A stretch of 55,815 nt of DNA from assembly GCA_937936675.1 (NCBI GenBank), contig CALDDL010000242.1, positions 1-55,815 on the forward strand, written 5' to 3'. Numbering within the stretch: position 1 is the stretch's first letter; each line of letters opens with the position of its first letter. The notes beneath the pieces are model-generated. The model saw only the letters and a list, made by a program, of their open reading frames with translations, searched no databases and had not been told where the DNA came from. The DNA is from an uncultured bacterium (GTDB taxonomy: Bacteria; Bacteroidota; Ignavibacteria; Ignavibacteriales; Melioribacteraceae). Positions 35,968 to 44,617 of this stretch are shown here, one piece after another. The translations under genes and the position numbers were made by a program.

Positions 35968-35990
35968 AATCCCAGAGACTTTCCGGGATT
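35968..35990 (-). promoter_or_regulatory. Hairpin in the ribF-rpsO spacer, candidate S15 leader element
   Basis: A 9-base-pair stem with one G-U pair and a 5-base loop, on the minus strand, between the ribF stop and rpsO. It is not followed by a T-run, so it is not a typical terminator. S15 represses its own mRNA through leader structures in several bacteria, and the position (about 30 bases before the ATG) fits that; it could also be an RNase processing site. Confidence 0.45.
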
Positions 35991-36000
35991 AATTAGTTAT

Positions 36001-36924
36001 TTATAAAATTTTTCGCGCTTTCTCTTTATCTTTATTAAGCTGCAAAATTAATTCTTCTTTGCTAGAAAACTTAATTTCATCTCTTAATCTATCAACAAAT
36101 TCTATTTTTATCTCTTTGCCATAAAGCGTACCTTCAAAATCGAGTAAATTTGATTCAATTACAACTTCATGACTATCTGTAAAAGTCGGGCGCAAACCAA
36201 TATTAACAATAGAAGGATACTTATTGCTTTCTAAAGTTGAATAAGCAATATAAACTCCCGTTGCAAGAATTGCCTTACTGCTATTTTTAACGTCAACGTT
36301 AGCAGTAGGATATCCTAGAGTCCTTCCCCTTTTAGCCCCTTCTACTACCACTCCCGAAATACTATAATATCTATTTAAGAAGCTATTTGCTTTCTTAATA
36401 TCACCGCTTTCTAAATAATGACGAATCTTAGTACTGCTTACAATTTCACCATCAATAATTTTTGCAGAAACAGATTCAACATCAAAACCATACTTTACGC
36501 CAAGTTGTTTTAGATTATTTTCGTCTCCGCTTCTACCATTACCAAAACGGTGATCGTGCCCTATAACTATTTTTGCAGTATTAATTTTATCAACAAAATA
36601 CTTTTTGATAAATTCTTCAAACGAAAGTTTGGCAAATTCTTCATTAAACGATGCAATGAAAAGATTTTGAATTCCAAAATTTTCAAAGAGCTCTACTTTT
36701 TCAGAATAAGTAGTTATTAATCTTAAATTAAAATTCTTTGATACTATCGATCTTGGATGCGGTTCGAATGTAAAAACCAAAGTTTCCGCATTTAATAATT
36801 TAGCTTCATTAATTAATGAATCTAAAATTTCTTGATGACCAAGATGAACACCATCAAAAGTGCCCACAGTAACAACATACGACTTATTTTTATCAATACT
36901 AGAACTATCAGTATATAAATTCAT
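36001..36924 (-). CDS. ribF: Bifunctional riboflavin kinase/FAD synthetase
   Basis: 307 residues. The N-terminal adenylyltransferase domain shows GTFDGVHLGHQEIL (about 22-35) and the GHDHRFGNGRSG loop; the C-terminal riboflavin kinase domain shows GRTLGYPTANV and the NIGLRPTF strand. It makes FMN and then FAD. The gene follows truB by 8 bases and precedes rpsO. Confidence 0.96.
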   Translation of the reverse strand: MNLYTDSSSIDKNKSYVVTVGTFDGVHLGHQEILDSLINEAKLLNAETLVFTFEPHPRSIVSKNFNLRLITTYSEKVELFENFGIQNLFIASFNEEFAKLSFEEFIKKYFVDKINTAKIVIGHDHRFGNGRSGDENNLKQLGVKYGFDVESVSAKIIDGEIVSSTKIRHYLESGDIKKANSFLNRYYSISGVVVEGAKRGRTLGYPTANVDVKNSSKAILATGVYIAYSTLESNKYPSIVNIGLRPTFTDSHEVVIESNLLDFEGTLYGKEIKIEFVDRLRDEIKFSSKEELILQLNKDKEKARKIL

Positions 36925-36932
36925 CTATTGCT

Positions 36933-37646
36933 CTAATTAACGGTATTAGGAATGAGTAATTTTTTAAGTTCTTCGACTTCAAAAGCATCAGATACATTAT
37001 AAGAACCTATTTGAGTTCTCCTTAAAGATTTCAAATAAGCTCCACAACCAAGTTTTGCACCTAAATCATTGGCAATTACTCTAATATAAGTACCCTTCGA
37101 GCACTTTATTCTAAAATGGATATCAGGGAACTCGAATTTCAAAATATCAAATGAATAAATTTCTACCGGTCGAGGTGCTCTTTCTACCGTTACTCCTTTA
37201 CGCGCATATTTATAAAGTGCTTTACCGTTTAATTTAAGTGCCGAATACATCGGCGGCACTTGGTTAATTGCGCCGATAAAATCCTTCTTTGCTTCTTCTA
37301 TTTGTTCAATAGTAATATTAGCTGCGCTTTCCGAGCTATCGCTATTAAATTCAGTTTCTGAATCGAAAGAAGGTGTGGTGTTTCCAATAGCAATGATTCC
37401 TTCGTACGTTTTTTCTAAATTTTGATATTCAGTAATCTCTTTTGTCTTTTTTCCTGTACAAATAATCAATAAACCTGATGCTTTTGGATCCAGAGTGCCC
37501 GCATGTCCAACTTTTTTAACTCCCGAAAGTCTGCGCATACGATGTACTATATCAAAAGAAGTGAATCCTCTCTCCTTATCAATAAGAATTACTTCACCCT
37601 TATTAAAATCAATATCGCTAAAATCACTCTTAGTTCTTAGAATCAT
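36933..37646 (-). CDS. truB: tRNA pseudouridine-55 synthase
   Basis: 237 residues, shorter than E. coli TruB because it has little of the C-terminal PUA-like tail. The catalytic aspartate is in GHAGTLDPKASGLL, with DKERGFTSFD before it and YSALKLNGKALYKYARKG and CSKGTYIRVIANDLG after. It modifies U55 in the T-loop of tRNAs. It overlaps rbfA by 17 bases. Confidence 0.96.
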   Translation of the reverse strand: MILRTKSDFSDIDFNKGEVILIDKERGFTSFDIVHRMRRLSGVKKVGHAGTLDPKASGLLIICTGKKTKEITEYQNLEKTYEGIIAIGNTTPSFDSETEFNSDSSESAANITIEQIEEAKKDFIGAINQVPPMYSALKLNGKALYKYARKGVTVERAPRPVEIYSFDILKFEFPDIHFRIKCSKGTYIRVIANDLGAKLGCGAYLKSLRRTQIGSYNVSDAFEVEELKKLLIPNTVN

Positions 37647-37980
37647 TTTTATGAATTTCTTTGAATAAATTTTCCATCTTTTCTACGTAATCAAGAGTAT
37701 CATCAATATAGAATTCTAAATCAGGGACTGAACGAAGAGTAATTCTACGAGCTAATTCGGTACGTAATCTACTCTTCATTTCATGAACCTTTTCTAAAAC
37801 CATTGCTCTTTTATCTTTTTCAAAAACCGAAAGATATACCCTCGCAATTTTAAGATCGGGAGTAACTTTCACACTGGTAATAGTCAGTAATCCAATATTA
37901 GGATCTTGAATTTTCAGAAGAAATATTGAACTCAGTTCTTCTTTAATAAAACTTTCCACTTTTTTTATTCTATAAGACAT
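37630..37980 (-). CDS. rbfA: Ribosome-binding factor A
   Basis: 116 residues, one KH-like domain (VKVTPDLKIARVYLSVF, LELYIDDTLDY-type ending). RbfA assists 16S rRNA 5'-end maturation and cold adaptation. The start shares one base with the infB stop (TAATG) and the end overlaps truB by 17 bases, in the standard infB-rbfA-truB order. Confidence 0.95.
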   Translation of the reverse strand: MSYRIKKVESFIKEELSSIFLLKIQDPNIGLLTITSVKVTPDLKIARVYLSVFEKDKRAMVLEKVHEMKSRLRTELARRITLRSVPDLEFYIDDTLDYVEKMENLFKEIHKNDSKN

Positions 37981-40841
37981 TATACCAATTTTTTCTTTGT
38001 TTCAATAATTTTATATGCTTCTATTACATCACCTACTTTAATATCATTAAAATTAGCTATTGCAAGACCACACTCGTAACCGGCATCTACTTCCTTAACG
38101 TCATCTTTGAATCTCTTAAGAGTACTTAAATCACCTTCATAGATAACAATTCCATCTCTTATAAGACGAATTTTATTTTGTCTTGTAATCTTACCTTCGG
38201 TAACATAACATCCTGCTATAGTACCAGCTTTAGGAACTTTGAATGTTTGTCTCACTTCAACATTAGCAACCATCTCCTCTGAAAGAGTAGGCGATAACAT
38301 ACCTTCGATTGCAGATCTGACTTCATTGATAGCATCATAGATAACGTTATAGAGTCTGATATCAACTTTCTGCGTTTCAGCAAGCTTTCTTGCATTAACA
38401 TTGGGTCGAACATGGAAACCAATAATAATAGCATTAGATGCGGCAGCGAGAAGAACGTCTCCTTCACTAATTGCACCGACACCTTTATGAATTACACGTA
38501 CATTTACTTCTTTATTAGCAATTTTCATAAATGAATCTGATAATGCTTCGATAGAACCATCCACATCACCTTTTACGATAATCGGTAATTCTTTTACTCC
38601 GCCAATACTTATCTGATTTGCAATTTCATCCAACGTAATTAATTTTACCTGCTTATGATCCTGCTCCCTTTTAACCTGCGAGCGCTTAATGGAAATTTCA
38701 CGAGCAACTCTTTCAGATTCAACACTAATAAATGTATCACCTGCCTGAGGTGCATTTTCAAATCCAAGAACTAATACAGGAGTTGAAGGACCAGCTTCTT
38801 CTACTTTTTTATTTCTTTCATCAAACATTGCACGAACACGACCATGAACAACTCCGGCAACAAATGGATCACCTATTCTTAAAGTTCCCTTTTGAACAAG
38901 TACTGTAGCCGTAATACCGCGCCCTTTATCTAACTGCGATTCAATAATAGTACCTCGAGCAGCTCTATCCGGATTAGCCTTAAGCTCGAGAAGTTCTGCT
39001 TCAAGAACTATTTTCTCTAATAAAAGATCAACATTTAATCCGGTTTTAGCAGAAATTTCTACGCATTGATATTTTCCGCCCCATTCTTCTACGAGTACAT
39101 TTCTATCAGCTAATTGCTGTCTGATTTTTTCAATGTTAGAATTTGGTTTATCAATTTTATTTATAGCGATAATAATCGGCACGCCGGCAGCCTGAGCATG
39201 ATTAATAGCCTCGACTGTCTGTGGCATCACGGCATCATCTGCTGCTACTATTAATACAACTATATCGGTAACCTTAGCACCTCGAGCACGCATTGCTGTG
39301 AACGCTTCATGACCCGGAGTATCTAAGAATGCGATTTCTCTTCCATCTTCTATATTTACTTTATAAGCTCCGATATGTTGAGTGATTCCTCCGGATTCGC
39401 CTGCCACTACATTCTCTCTTCTTATATAATCTAAGAGTGAAGTTTTACCGTGATCAACGTGTCCCATAATTGTAACAACAGCCGGTCTTGGTTTTAATGA
39501 TTCTGGGGCATCGGCTTCATCTACATCAATATCCGTATGAAATTCTTCTTGAAGTTCAATATTAAATCCAAATTCATCTGCTACTAATGTAATAGTATCA
39601 ACATCCAAACGTTGATTAATCGAGACCATTATACCTAATCCAAAACACTTTTGAATTACATCGGTAACGGGCACTTTCATCATATTAGCTAATTCATTAA
39701 CAGAAATAAATTCGGTTACTTTTAGAGTTGATTTTTCAATTTCTTTTTGCTCTTGAATCTTTTCTTGGATTTCAGCTTTTTCTTTACGTTTCTTCTTTTT
39801 CGCAGAAGCTCTATCGCCCATAACTGATTCATCAATACTTAACAATGTGCGTTTGATTGCTTCTTCTACTTCTCTTTTATCAACTTCTAATTTTTTTATT
39901 TTCTTTTTCTTTTTAGCTACAATAGGATCTGTGGGTTCATCGCCCGCTTTAGTTTTCTTCTTTGCCTTAAGAACTTTTTTCTTTTTCTTTTTATCGGCTT
40001 CGGACTCCACTTCCCCTACTTTCTTAGTTACGATATTATTATTCGTCTGCGGAGTAGTCTTATTACCATCTTGTTTCTGCTGATCCTGTTTTGTGCCTCG
40101 GTCATCTTTTCTTTCATCTTTACGCTTTTTATTGAGATCAATTTTCCCGACAATGGTTAATCCCTTTTTACGAGTGTCTAATTCGATTTCCGCTTTTGTT
40201 CTAAAGGATTTAACCGGTTCAACAACTTCAGGAGCAGCCGGTAGAGCTTCTATTTCTTCGATTATCTCTTCCTCTTTTCCTGCATCGCTTACACTCTCAA
40301 CCTTTTCATCTTTAGCTTCAAATACGTTCGATTCTTCAGTAGTTTTTGCGCTAGTGGAGGTTTCGGTTTTTTCCGGTTCGGTTTCAGATTTAATTTCTTT
40401 ACTTTCTTCTTTATCCGATTCGTCGGCTTTAACTTCAGGAACTTCTTCTAAAGTTTCTTTTTTCTCTTCAGAAATAGGTTCTGTAATTTGTTCTTCCTGA
40501 ATTGGAGCAGTTTCTTCTTTGACCGGTTCAGGTTCAGCAGTAGGTACAGGTGCAGGAGTTGCAATAGGAGTTACCTCTTCATGCTTCTTTTCATCAGGCT
40601 CTACTTTTTCGACCTTCTTCTTATATTCATCGATCTTCTTTTTATGTTTCTCTTGCTTCTCGATATCTTTCTTGAAATGAGAATTGATCTCGGCAAGCAT
40701 TTCATCACTTACTGTTGTCATGTGGTTTTTGATTTCAAAACCTTTTTTCACTAAATGATCAATAATCGAATCAGACGAAAGATTATATTCTGCCGCTAAT
40801 TTATAGATTTTTAATTTCTTATTTTTTGCTACTTCTGACAT
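37980..40841 (-). CDS. infB: Translation initiation factor IF-2
   Basis: 953 residues. An IF2_N-type module at residues 9-50, a long Glu/Lys/Pro-rich low-complexity linker (about 60-370), a second IF2_N module (VTEFISVNELANMMKVP, about 380-395), the GTPase domain with GHVDHGKT at about residue 460, DTPGHEAF and NKIDKP, then domains II, III and IV (NVEVRQTFKVPKAGTIAGCYV). IF-2 brings initiator tRNA to the ribosome. The repetitive linker is the length-variable part of the family. Confidence 0.98.
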   Translation of the reverse strand: MSEVAKNKKLKIYKLAAEYNLSSDSIIDHLVKKGFEIKNHMTTVSDEMLAEINSHFKKDIEKQEKHKKKIDEYKKKVEKVEPDEKKHEEVTPIATPAPVPTAEPEPVKEETAPIQEEQITEPISEEKKETLEEVPEVKADESDKEESKEIKSETEPEKTETSTSAKTTEESNVFEAKDEKVESVSDAGKEEEIIEEIEALPAAPEVVEPVKSFRTKAEIELDTRKKGLTIVGKIDLNKKRKDERKDDRGTKQDQQKQDGNKTTPQTNNNIVTKKVGEVESEADKKKKKKVLKAKKKTKAGDEPTDPIVAKKKKKIKKLEVDKREVEEAIKRTLLSIDESVMGDRASAKKKKRKEKAEIQEKIQEQKEIEKSTLKVTEFISVNELANMMKVPVTDVIQKCFGLGIMVSINQRLDVDTITLVADEFGFNIELQEEFHTDIDVDEADAPESLKPRPAVVTIMGHVDHGKTSLLDYIRRENVVAGESGGITQHIGAYKVNIEDGREIAFLDTPGHEAFTAMRARGAKVTDIVVLIVAADDAVMPQTVEAINHAQAAGVPIIIAINKIDKPNSNIEKIRQQLADRNVLVEEWGGKYQCVEISAKTGLNVDLLLEKIVLEAELLELKANPDRAARGTIIESQLDKGRGITATVLVQKGTLRIGDPFVAGVVHGRVRAMFDERNKKVEEAGPSTPVLVLGFENAPQAGDTFISVESERVAREISIKRSQVKREQDHKQVKLITLDEIANQISIGGVKELPIIVKGDVDGSIEALSDSFMKIANKEVNVRVIHKGVGAISEGDVLLAAASNAIIIGFHVRPNVNARKLAETQKVDIRLYNVIYDAINEVRSAIEGMLSPTLSEEMVANVEVRQTFKVPKAGTIAGCYVTEGKITRQNKIRLIRDGIVIYEGDLSTLKRFKDDVKEVDAGYECGLAIANFNDIKVGDVIEAYKIIETKKKLV

Positions 40842-40867
40842 TTTTAATTCCGGTTAAAGTGTTATGA

Positions 40868-42112
40868 TTATTCTTCTTCTTCAAATTGATTCTTAATGAT
40901 TTCTATTATTTCATTAGCTTTTTGTTCGTCAATTCCTTCAATTTCTTTTAGTTTTTCTACACCTGCGGAAAGCACTTCCACTGCCGTATCAAATCTATTA
41001 TTAATTAAAATATCAACAAATTCGCCGAGTTCTTCTCTAAGTTCTACTAGTTCGATATCTTCTTCATATTCTTCAAATGGTTTTTCTTCACGGATTACTT
41101 CAATTTCATATCCGGTAAGTTTAATTGCCAAACGAATATTTACTCCGCTTCTGCCAACGATCAAGGAAACTTGATCACTATCAGCAAACACAGTACATTT
41201 TTTATTTTCTTCATCAATCTCAATCTGTTTTAGCTTAGCGGGTAAGAGAGCGCGCTGAATAAATACAAATGGATCATCAGAATAATTAATTACATCAATA
41301 TTTTCATTATTTAATTCGCGAACGATTGCATGAATTCTTACTCCTTTCATACCAACGCATGCACCTACCGCATCAATTCTATTATCATGAGATTCCACTG
41401 CTACCTTGGCTCTTTCACCCGGCTCGCGCGCAATTCTTTTAATCTCAATTACTCCGTCATAAATTTCTGGAATCTCGATTTCAAATAATCTTCTTAAAAA
41501 TAAATTATCTGCTCTAGAGATAATAATTGAAGTTCCAGAAGGAGTACTTTTAACTTCTTTTATAACCGCTCTGATTGTATCCCCTTTTCTGTATTTCTCT
41601 TTTGGTATCTGTTCGCTGCGGGGAATGCTCATTTCATTTTTATTATGATTTACTAATACATCATTTCTTCTTACTTGATAAATATCACCGACTACAATTT
41701 CACCAAGCATCTCTTTATATTCATTAAGAACAAGTTCTTTTTCAATTTCTCTAATTTTTTGGCTAAGATTCTGACGAGCTAGATTAATTAGTCTTCTTCC
41801 AAAATCCGATAGTTCAATTCTTTCTACATAATCGTCTCCGACTTCTAATTCATCTTCATTGCCTTTAGCATTAACTTCATCAATGCTAATTTGAAGGCTA
41901 GGGTCTTCAACATTTTCAACGATTTCTCTTTCAAGAAATATCTCTATATCCCCTTTATCCATATTCACAACAACGCTGAAATTGGCATCTTCGCCATATT
42001 TTTTCTTTACCAGAATCCCGAAAATTTCTTCAATAATGCCGGCAAGCAATTCTTTATCGACACTTTTTTCGCGCACCATCTGCGAAAAGGATTCTACAAT
42101 CTCACTATTCAT
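40868..42112 (-). CDS. nusA: Transcription termination/antitermination protein NusA
   Basis: 414 residues. N-terminal RNA-polymerase-binding domain (1-125), S1 domain (about 134-200), two KH domains (GACVGMKGVRIHAIVRELNNENID and SLIVGRSGVNIRLAIKLTGYEIEV) and a short helix-hairpin-helix end (LKEIEGIDEQKANEIIEIIKN). It has no second acidic repeat of the E. coli type. It modulates pausing, termination and antitermination. It sits between rimP (15-base gap) and infB (26-base gap). Confidence 0.97.
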   Translation of the reverse strand: MNSEIVESFSQMVREKSVDKELLAGIIEEIFGILVKKKYGEDANFSVVVNMDKGDIEIFLEREIVENVEDPSLQISIDEVNAKGNEDELEVGDDYVERIELSDFGRRLINLARQNLSQKIREIEKELVLNEYKEMLGEIVVGDIYQVRRNDVLVNHNKNEMSIPRSEQIPKEKYRKGDTIRAVIKEVKSTPSGTSIIISRADNLFLRRLFEIEIPEIYDGVIEIKRIAREPGERAKVAVESHDNRIDAVGACVGMKGVRIHAIVRELNNENIDVINYSDDPFVFIQRALLPAKLKQIEIDEENKKCTVFADSDQVSLIVGRSGVNIRLAIKLTGYEIEVIREEKPFEEYEEDIELVELREELGEFVDILINNRFDTAVEVLSAGVEKLKEIEGIDEQKANEIIEIIKNQFEEEE

Positions 42113-42127
42113 TTATTTTCTCCATAA

Positions 42128-42574
42128 TTAAAAACTAATTAATACTTTCGATTTTATTATATCGCTGAACTTAATAAAATAAAGGTCTTTCTTCTCTTTT
42201 ATTGTCAGTTCATCGTTATTTAATTCAATAAACACACCGGTAATCTTTTTTGTAGTACCTTCGTGGTTATATTCTATCTCTAATTTTCTATTTAAATGCT
42301 TTTTATATTGAGCAAGGAACTTAAGGGGTCGATCTACTCCGGGGGAAGAAACATCAAGGCGATACTGCGATTCGATTAAATTTTCTTGATCAATGAGTTC
42401 ATTAATTGCCCTTGCAATTGTCGAGCAATCTTCAGAAGTTACACCCTCTTCATTATCGAGAAATACTTCTACGATTTGTAGTTTTGAATCACCTCGAAAA
42501 TTAATTTCAATCGGAAAAAATCCTAAGGAAGTAACTAATTTTTCTATTTCTGTTGTTATAATATTCTTACTCAT
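42128..42574 (-). CDS. rimP: Ribosome maturation factor RimP
   Basis: 148 residues. Family motifs: IEINFRGDSKLQIVEVFLD with the DxxxGVTSEDC turn (EEGVTSEDCSTIARAINELID), YRLDVSSPGVDRPL and a C-terminal SH3-like half (GVFIELNNDELTIK). RimP promotes 30S assembly. It is the first gene of the rimP-nusA-infB operon; a terminator hairpin lies only 12-15 bases upstream of its start (separate entry). Confidence 0.95.
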   Translation of the reverse strand: MSKNIITTEIEKLVTSLGFFPIEINFRGDSKLQIVEVFLDNEEGVTSEDCSTIARAINELIDQENLIESQYRLDVSSPGVDRPLKFLAQYKKHLNRKLEIEYNHEGTTKKITGVFIELNNDELTIKEKKDLYFIKFSDIIKSKVLISF

Positions 42575-42585
42575 AGTTTATAAAC

Positions 42586-42609
42586 AAAAATCGCCCAAGA
42601 AGGGCGATT
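42586..42609 (-). terminator. Rho-independent terminator after the SIMPL gene, in the rimP leader region
   Basis: An 8-base-pair stem (42589-42596 with 42602-42609) and a 5-base loop, followed on the minus strand by TTTTT. It would end the upstream SIMPL gene transcript. If the rimP promoter lies upstream of it (42610-42670), the hairpin is inside the rimP leader. Confidence 0.8.
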
Positions 42610-42670
42610 AGAGACTTATTAATATAGTTAATTGGCTACAGATTAGCAAATATTTAAATACTTATCATTT

Positions 42671-43411
42671 TTAGTCAATTTCAAAGGATGCCGATACCAC
42701 CGCATTGATTTCTTTGATAATGGAGGTATTATCATTAACTCCATAATCGGAAATCATATTTGAATTAGGAGGAGTAATTTGGATAACCCCCATTCTAGCA
42801 TTACGGAGCGGACCAAGGTCTCTGCCCGTTGATTCAGCTACTTTTTGAGCCCTTTCCATTGCGTTTTTCGCTGCTTCTGCTTGCATTACTACTTTTTCAT
42901 CATCTATCTTGGAATAGAGATATTCAGGAGAATCGACCTGAATATCAAGTCCGCTTTCAACGAGCGATACTAATTGCAATGATAAATCTTTAATTTTATT
43001 TACATCACTATCTTTAATCTCGAATCGCTGGCTATAAACATAATGAGAAATCTCATTTGTGGGATAACCATTTTGATTCATTTTATTTACCGAATATCCA
43101 TTTATCGGAAACATCTCCACTTGATCTTTTTTAATACCTTTCTTGTCGAGGAAATTGATTAAAGTGGGTGCCTGAGAAACCAATTGCTGATATGCGGTCT
43201 TGCGATCAAACGATACTACTTGAATCGAAACTCTCTGAATTCCAAGATCGGAAGTAATAGTTTTCTTCGCAGAACCTGTAACGGTTATAGTCTGCTCGGC
43301 TGATTTTGCGGATTTCCAAACAAAGGCAAGAATTATGATAGATAAAAGAATTGTAAACGACAAAATCGAAACAGGTGCTAAATCTCTATATCTTTCCATA
43401 TACCCTCTCAT
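42671..43411 (-). CDS. SIMPL (DUF541) domain membrane protein
   Basis: 246 residues with an N-terminal membrane helix (about 14-33) that anchors the protein outside the inner membrane. The domain shows VTGSAKKTITSDLGIQRVSIQV, a KDQVEMFPINGYSV stretch and the helix VMQAEAAKNAMERAQKVAESTGRDLGPL typical of SIMPL proteins. Related proteins (BP26, YggE) form oligomeric channels or protect from oxidative stress. A terminator follows directly, and hemW lies 15 bases upstream. Confidence 0.88.
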   Translation of the reverse strand: MRGYMERYRDLAPVSILSFTILLSIIILAFVWKSAKSAEQTITVTGSAKKTITSDLGIQRVSIQVVSFDRKTAYQQLVSQAPTLINFLDKKGIKKDQVEMFPINGYSVNKMNQNGYPTNEISHYVYSQRFEIKDSDVNKIKDLSLQLVSLVESGLDIQVDSPEYLYSKIDDEKVVMQAEAAKNAMERAQKVAESTGRDLGPLRNARMGVIQITPPNSNMISDYGVNDNTSIIKEINAVVSASFEID

Positions 43412-43426
43412 TAATTTGAATACAAG

Positions 43427-44563
43427 CTAATCAAAATTTTTCAAAATTTCATCACAAATTGCATATCCAGTAGGAGTTAATTTAATTAAGTCAGTACTTT
43501 TGGTTAGATAATTTTTATTTACTAATTGATTAATTAGAATATTATTCTTCTTAATCCATTCACCGCCAAACCTATTTTCTAATTCAGTTAAATTAATCCC
43601 GCTGCTTCTCAGAGATAACATAATAAATTCTTCAAGCTGCTGCTCTCTGGAAATTAATTCACTTCCTGCTGATCCAATCCCTTTTTTGTTTATTGCATCG
43701 ATATAAAGATTGAGAGAAGAATAGTTCCACCATCTATTATTATCAACATAAGAATGAGCCGAAGTGCCAAATCCAATATAATCCTTACTCCTCCAATAGG
43801 CATTATTATGAACGCATTGAAATCCGGGAAGAGCAAAATTAGAAACCTCATATTGCTTATATCCTTTCTCTTCCAAAAATTTTATGGTAATCTCATAAAG
43901 TTCTGCATCATAATCTTCATCCTGTAATTCCACTTTGCCGTCAAGAACCATTTTGTTAAGTATCGTACCCTTTTCTAAAATTAAGCTATATGCGGATATA
44001 TGAGTAATTGGTAGCTTCATCGCTTCTTCTAAATTATAGAGCCAATTTTCTTTTGATTGCTTTGGAAGATTAAAAATTAGATCGAGATTAATATTCTTGA
44101 AACCGGCTATTTGTGCTTCTTTGATAGTTCTTCTAGCAGTTTCGGCATCGTGAATTCGGGTCAAGAATTTTAATTCTTCCTCTATGAATGATTGAATCCC
44201 CACACTCAAACGATTAATTCCGACATCCCTAAATTGTTTTAGTTTCTCTTTATCTACCGTCCCGGGATTGGTTTCGAGTGTTATCTCGATATTATCATTG
44301 AAAGAAAATTTTTTTCTTATTTCATTTAGTATAACTCCGATATAATCTGGAGTCATAAAAGATGGAGTTCCTCCACCAAAGAAAACAGAAATTACTTTTC
44401 TCTCTTTGGAATAGAGATTTCCATAGTAATTAATTTCTTTTAGTATAGCGGTGAGGTAATTTGATTCATTGGTATAATTAGTAATCGAATAAAAATCGCA
44501 ATAAATACACTTATGGTCGCAAAATGGAATATGAATATATAAAGCAATTTCTTTCAATGTCAT
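43427..44563 (-). CDS. hemW: Heme chaperone HemW (radical SAM, HemN-like)
   Basis: 378 residues. The 4Fe-4S cluster cysteines are C15, C19 and C22 in FCDHKCIYCDF, and HNNAYWRSKDYIGFGTSAHSY is the HemW/HemN signature. The shorter length, compared with about 450 for oxygen-independent coproporphyrinogen oxidase, fits HemW, which binds heme and delivers it to respiratory proteins; older annotations call it a coproporphyrinogen oxidase. A terminator of the upstream gene ends 9 bases before its start. Confidence 0.9.
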   Translation of the reverse strand: MTLKEIALYIHIPFCDHKCIYCDFYSITNYTNESNYLTAILKEINYYGNLYSKERKVISVFFGGGTPSFMTPDYIGVILNEIRKKFSFNDNIEITLETNPGTVDKEKLKQFRDVGINRLSVGIQSFIEEELKFLTRIHDAETARRTIKEAQIAGFKNINLDLIFNLPKQSKENWLYNLEEAMKLPITHISAYSLILEKGTILNKMVLDGKVELQDEDYDAELYEITIKFLEEKGYKQYEVSNFALPGFQCVHNNAYWRSKDYIGFGTSAHSYVDNNRWWNYSSLNLYIDAINKKGIGSAGSELISREQQLEEFIMLSLRSSGINLTELENRFGGEWIKKNNILINQLVNKNYLTKSTDLIKLTPTGYAICDEILKNFD

Positions 44564-44564
44564 C

Positions 44565-44597
44565 CTAAAACAAACCCCGGGGATTAGACCGGGGTTT
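44565..44597 (-). terminator. Rho-independent terminator after the DUF6588-like gene
   Basis: A GC-rich stem of 9 base pairs (44572-44580 with 44589-44597) and an 8-base loop, followed on the minus strand by TTTGTTTTA. It lies 20 bases after the DUF6588-like stop and 9 bases before the hemW start. Confidence 0.85.
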
Positions 44598-44617
44598 AGA
44601 TTTAATAATTATTTTTA

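Noticed and set aside
39847..40500. Plus-strand ORFs rich in Ser/Phe opposite infB
   Set aside because: They are complements of the Lys/Glu-rich linker of IF-2 and have no start signal or family.
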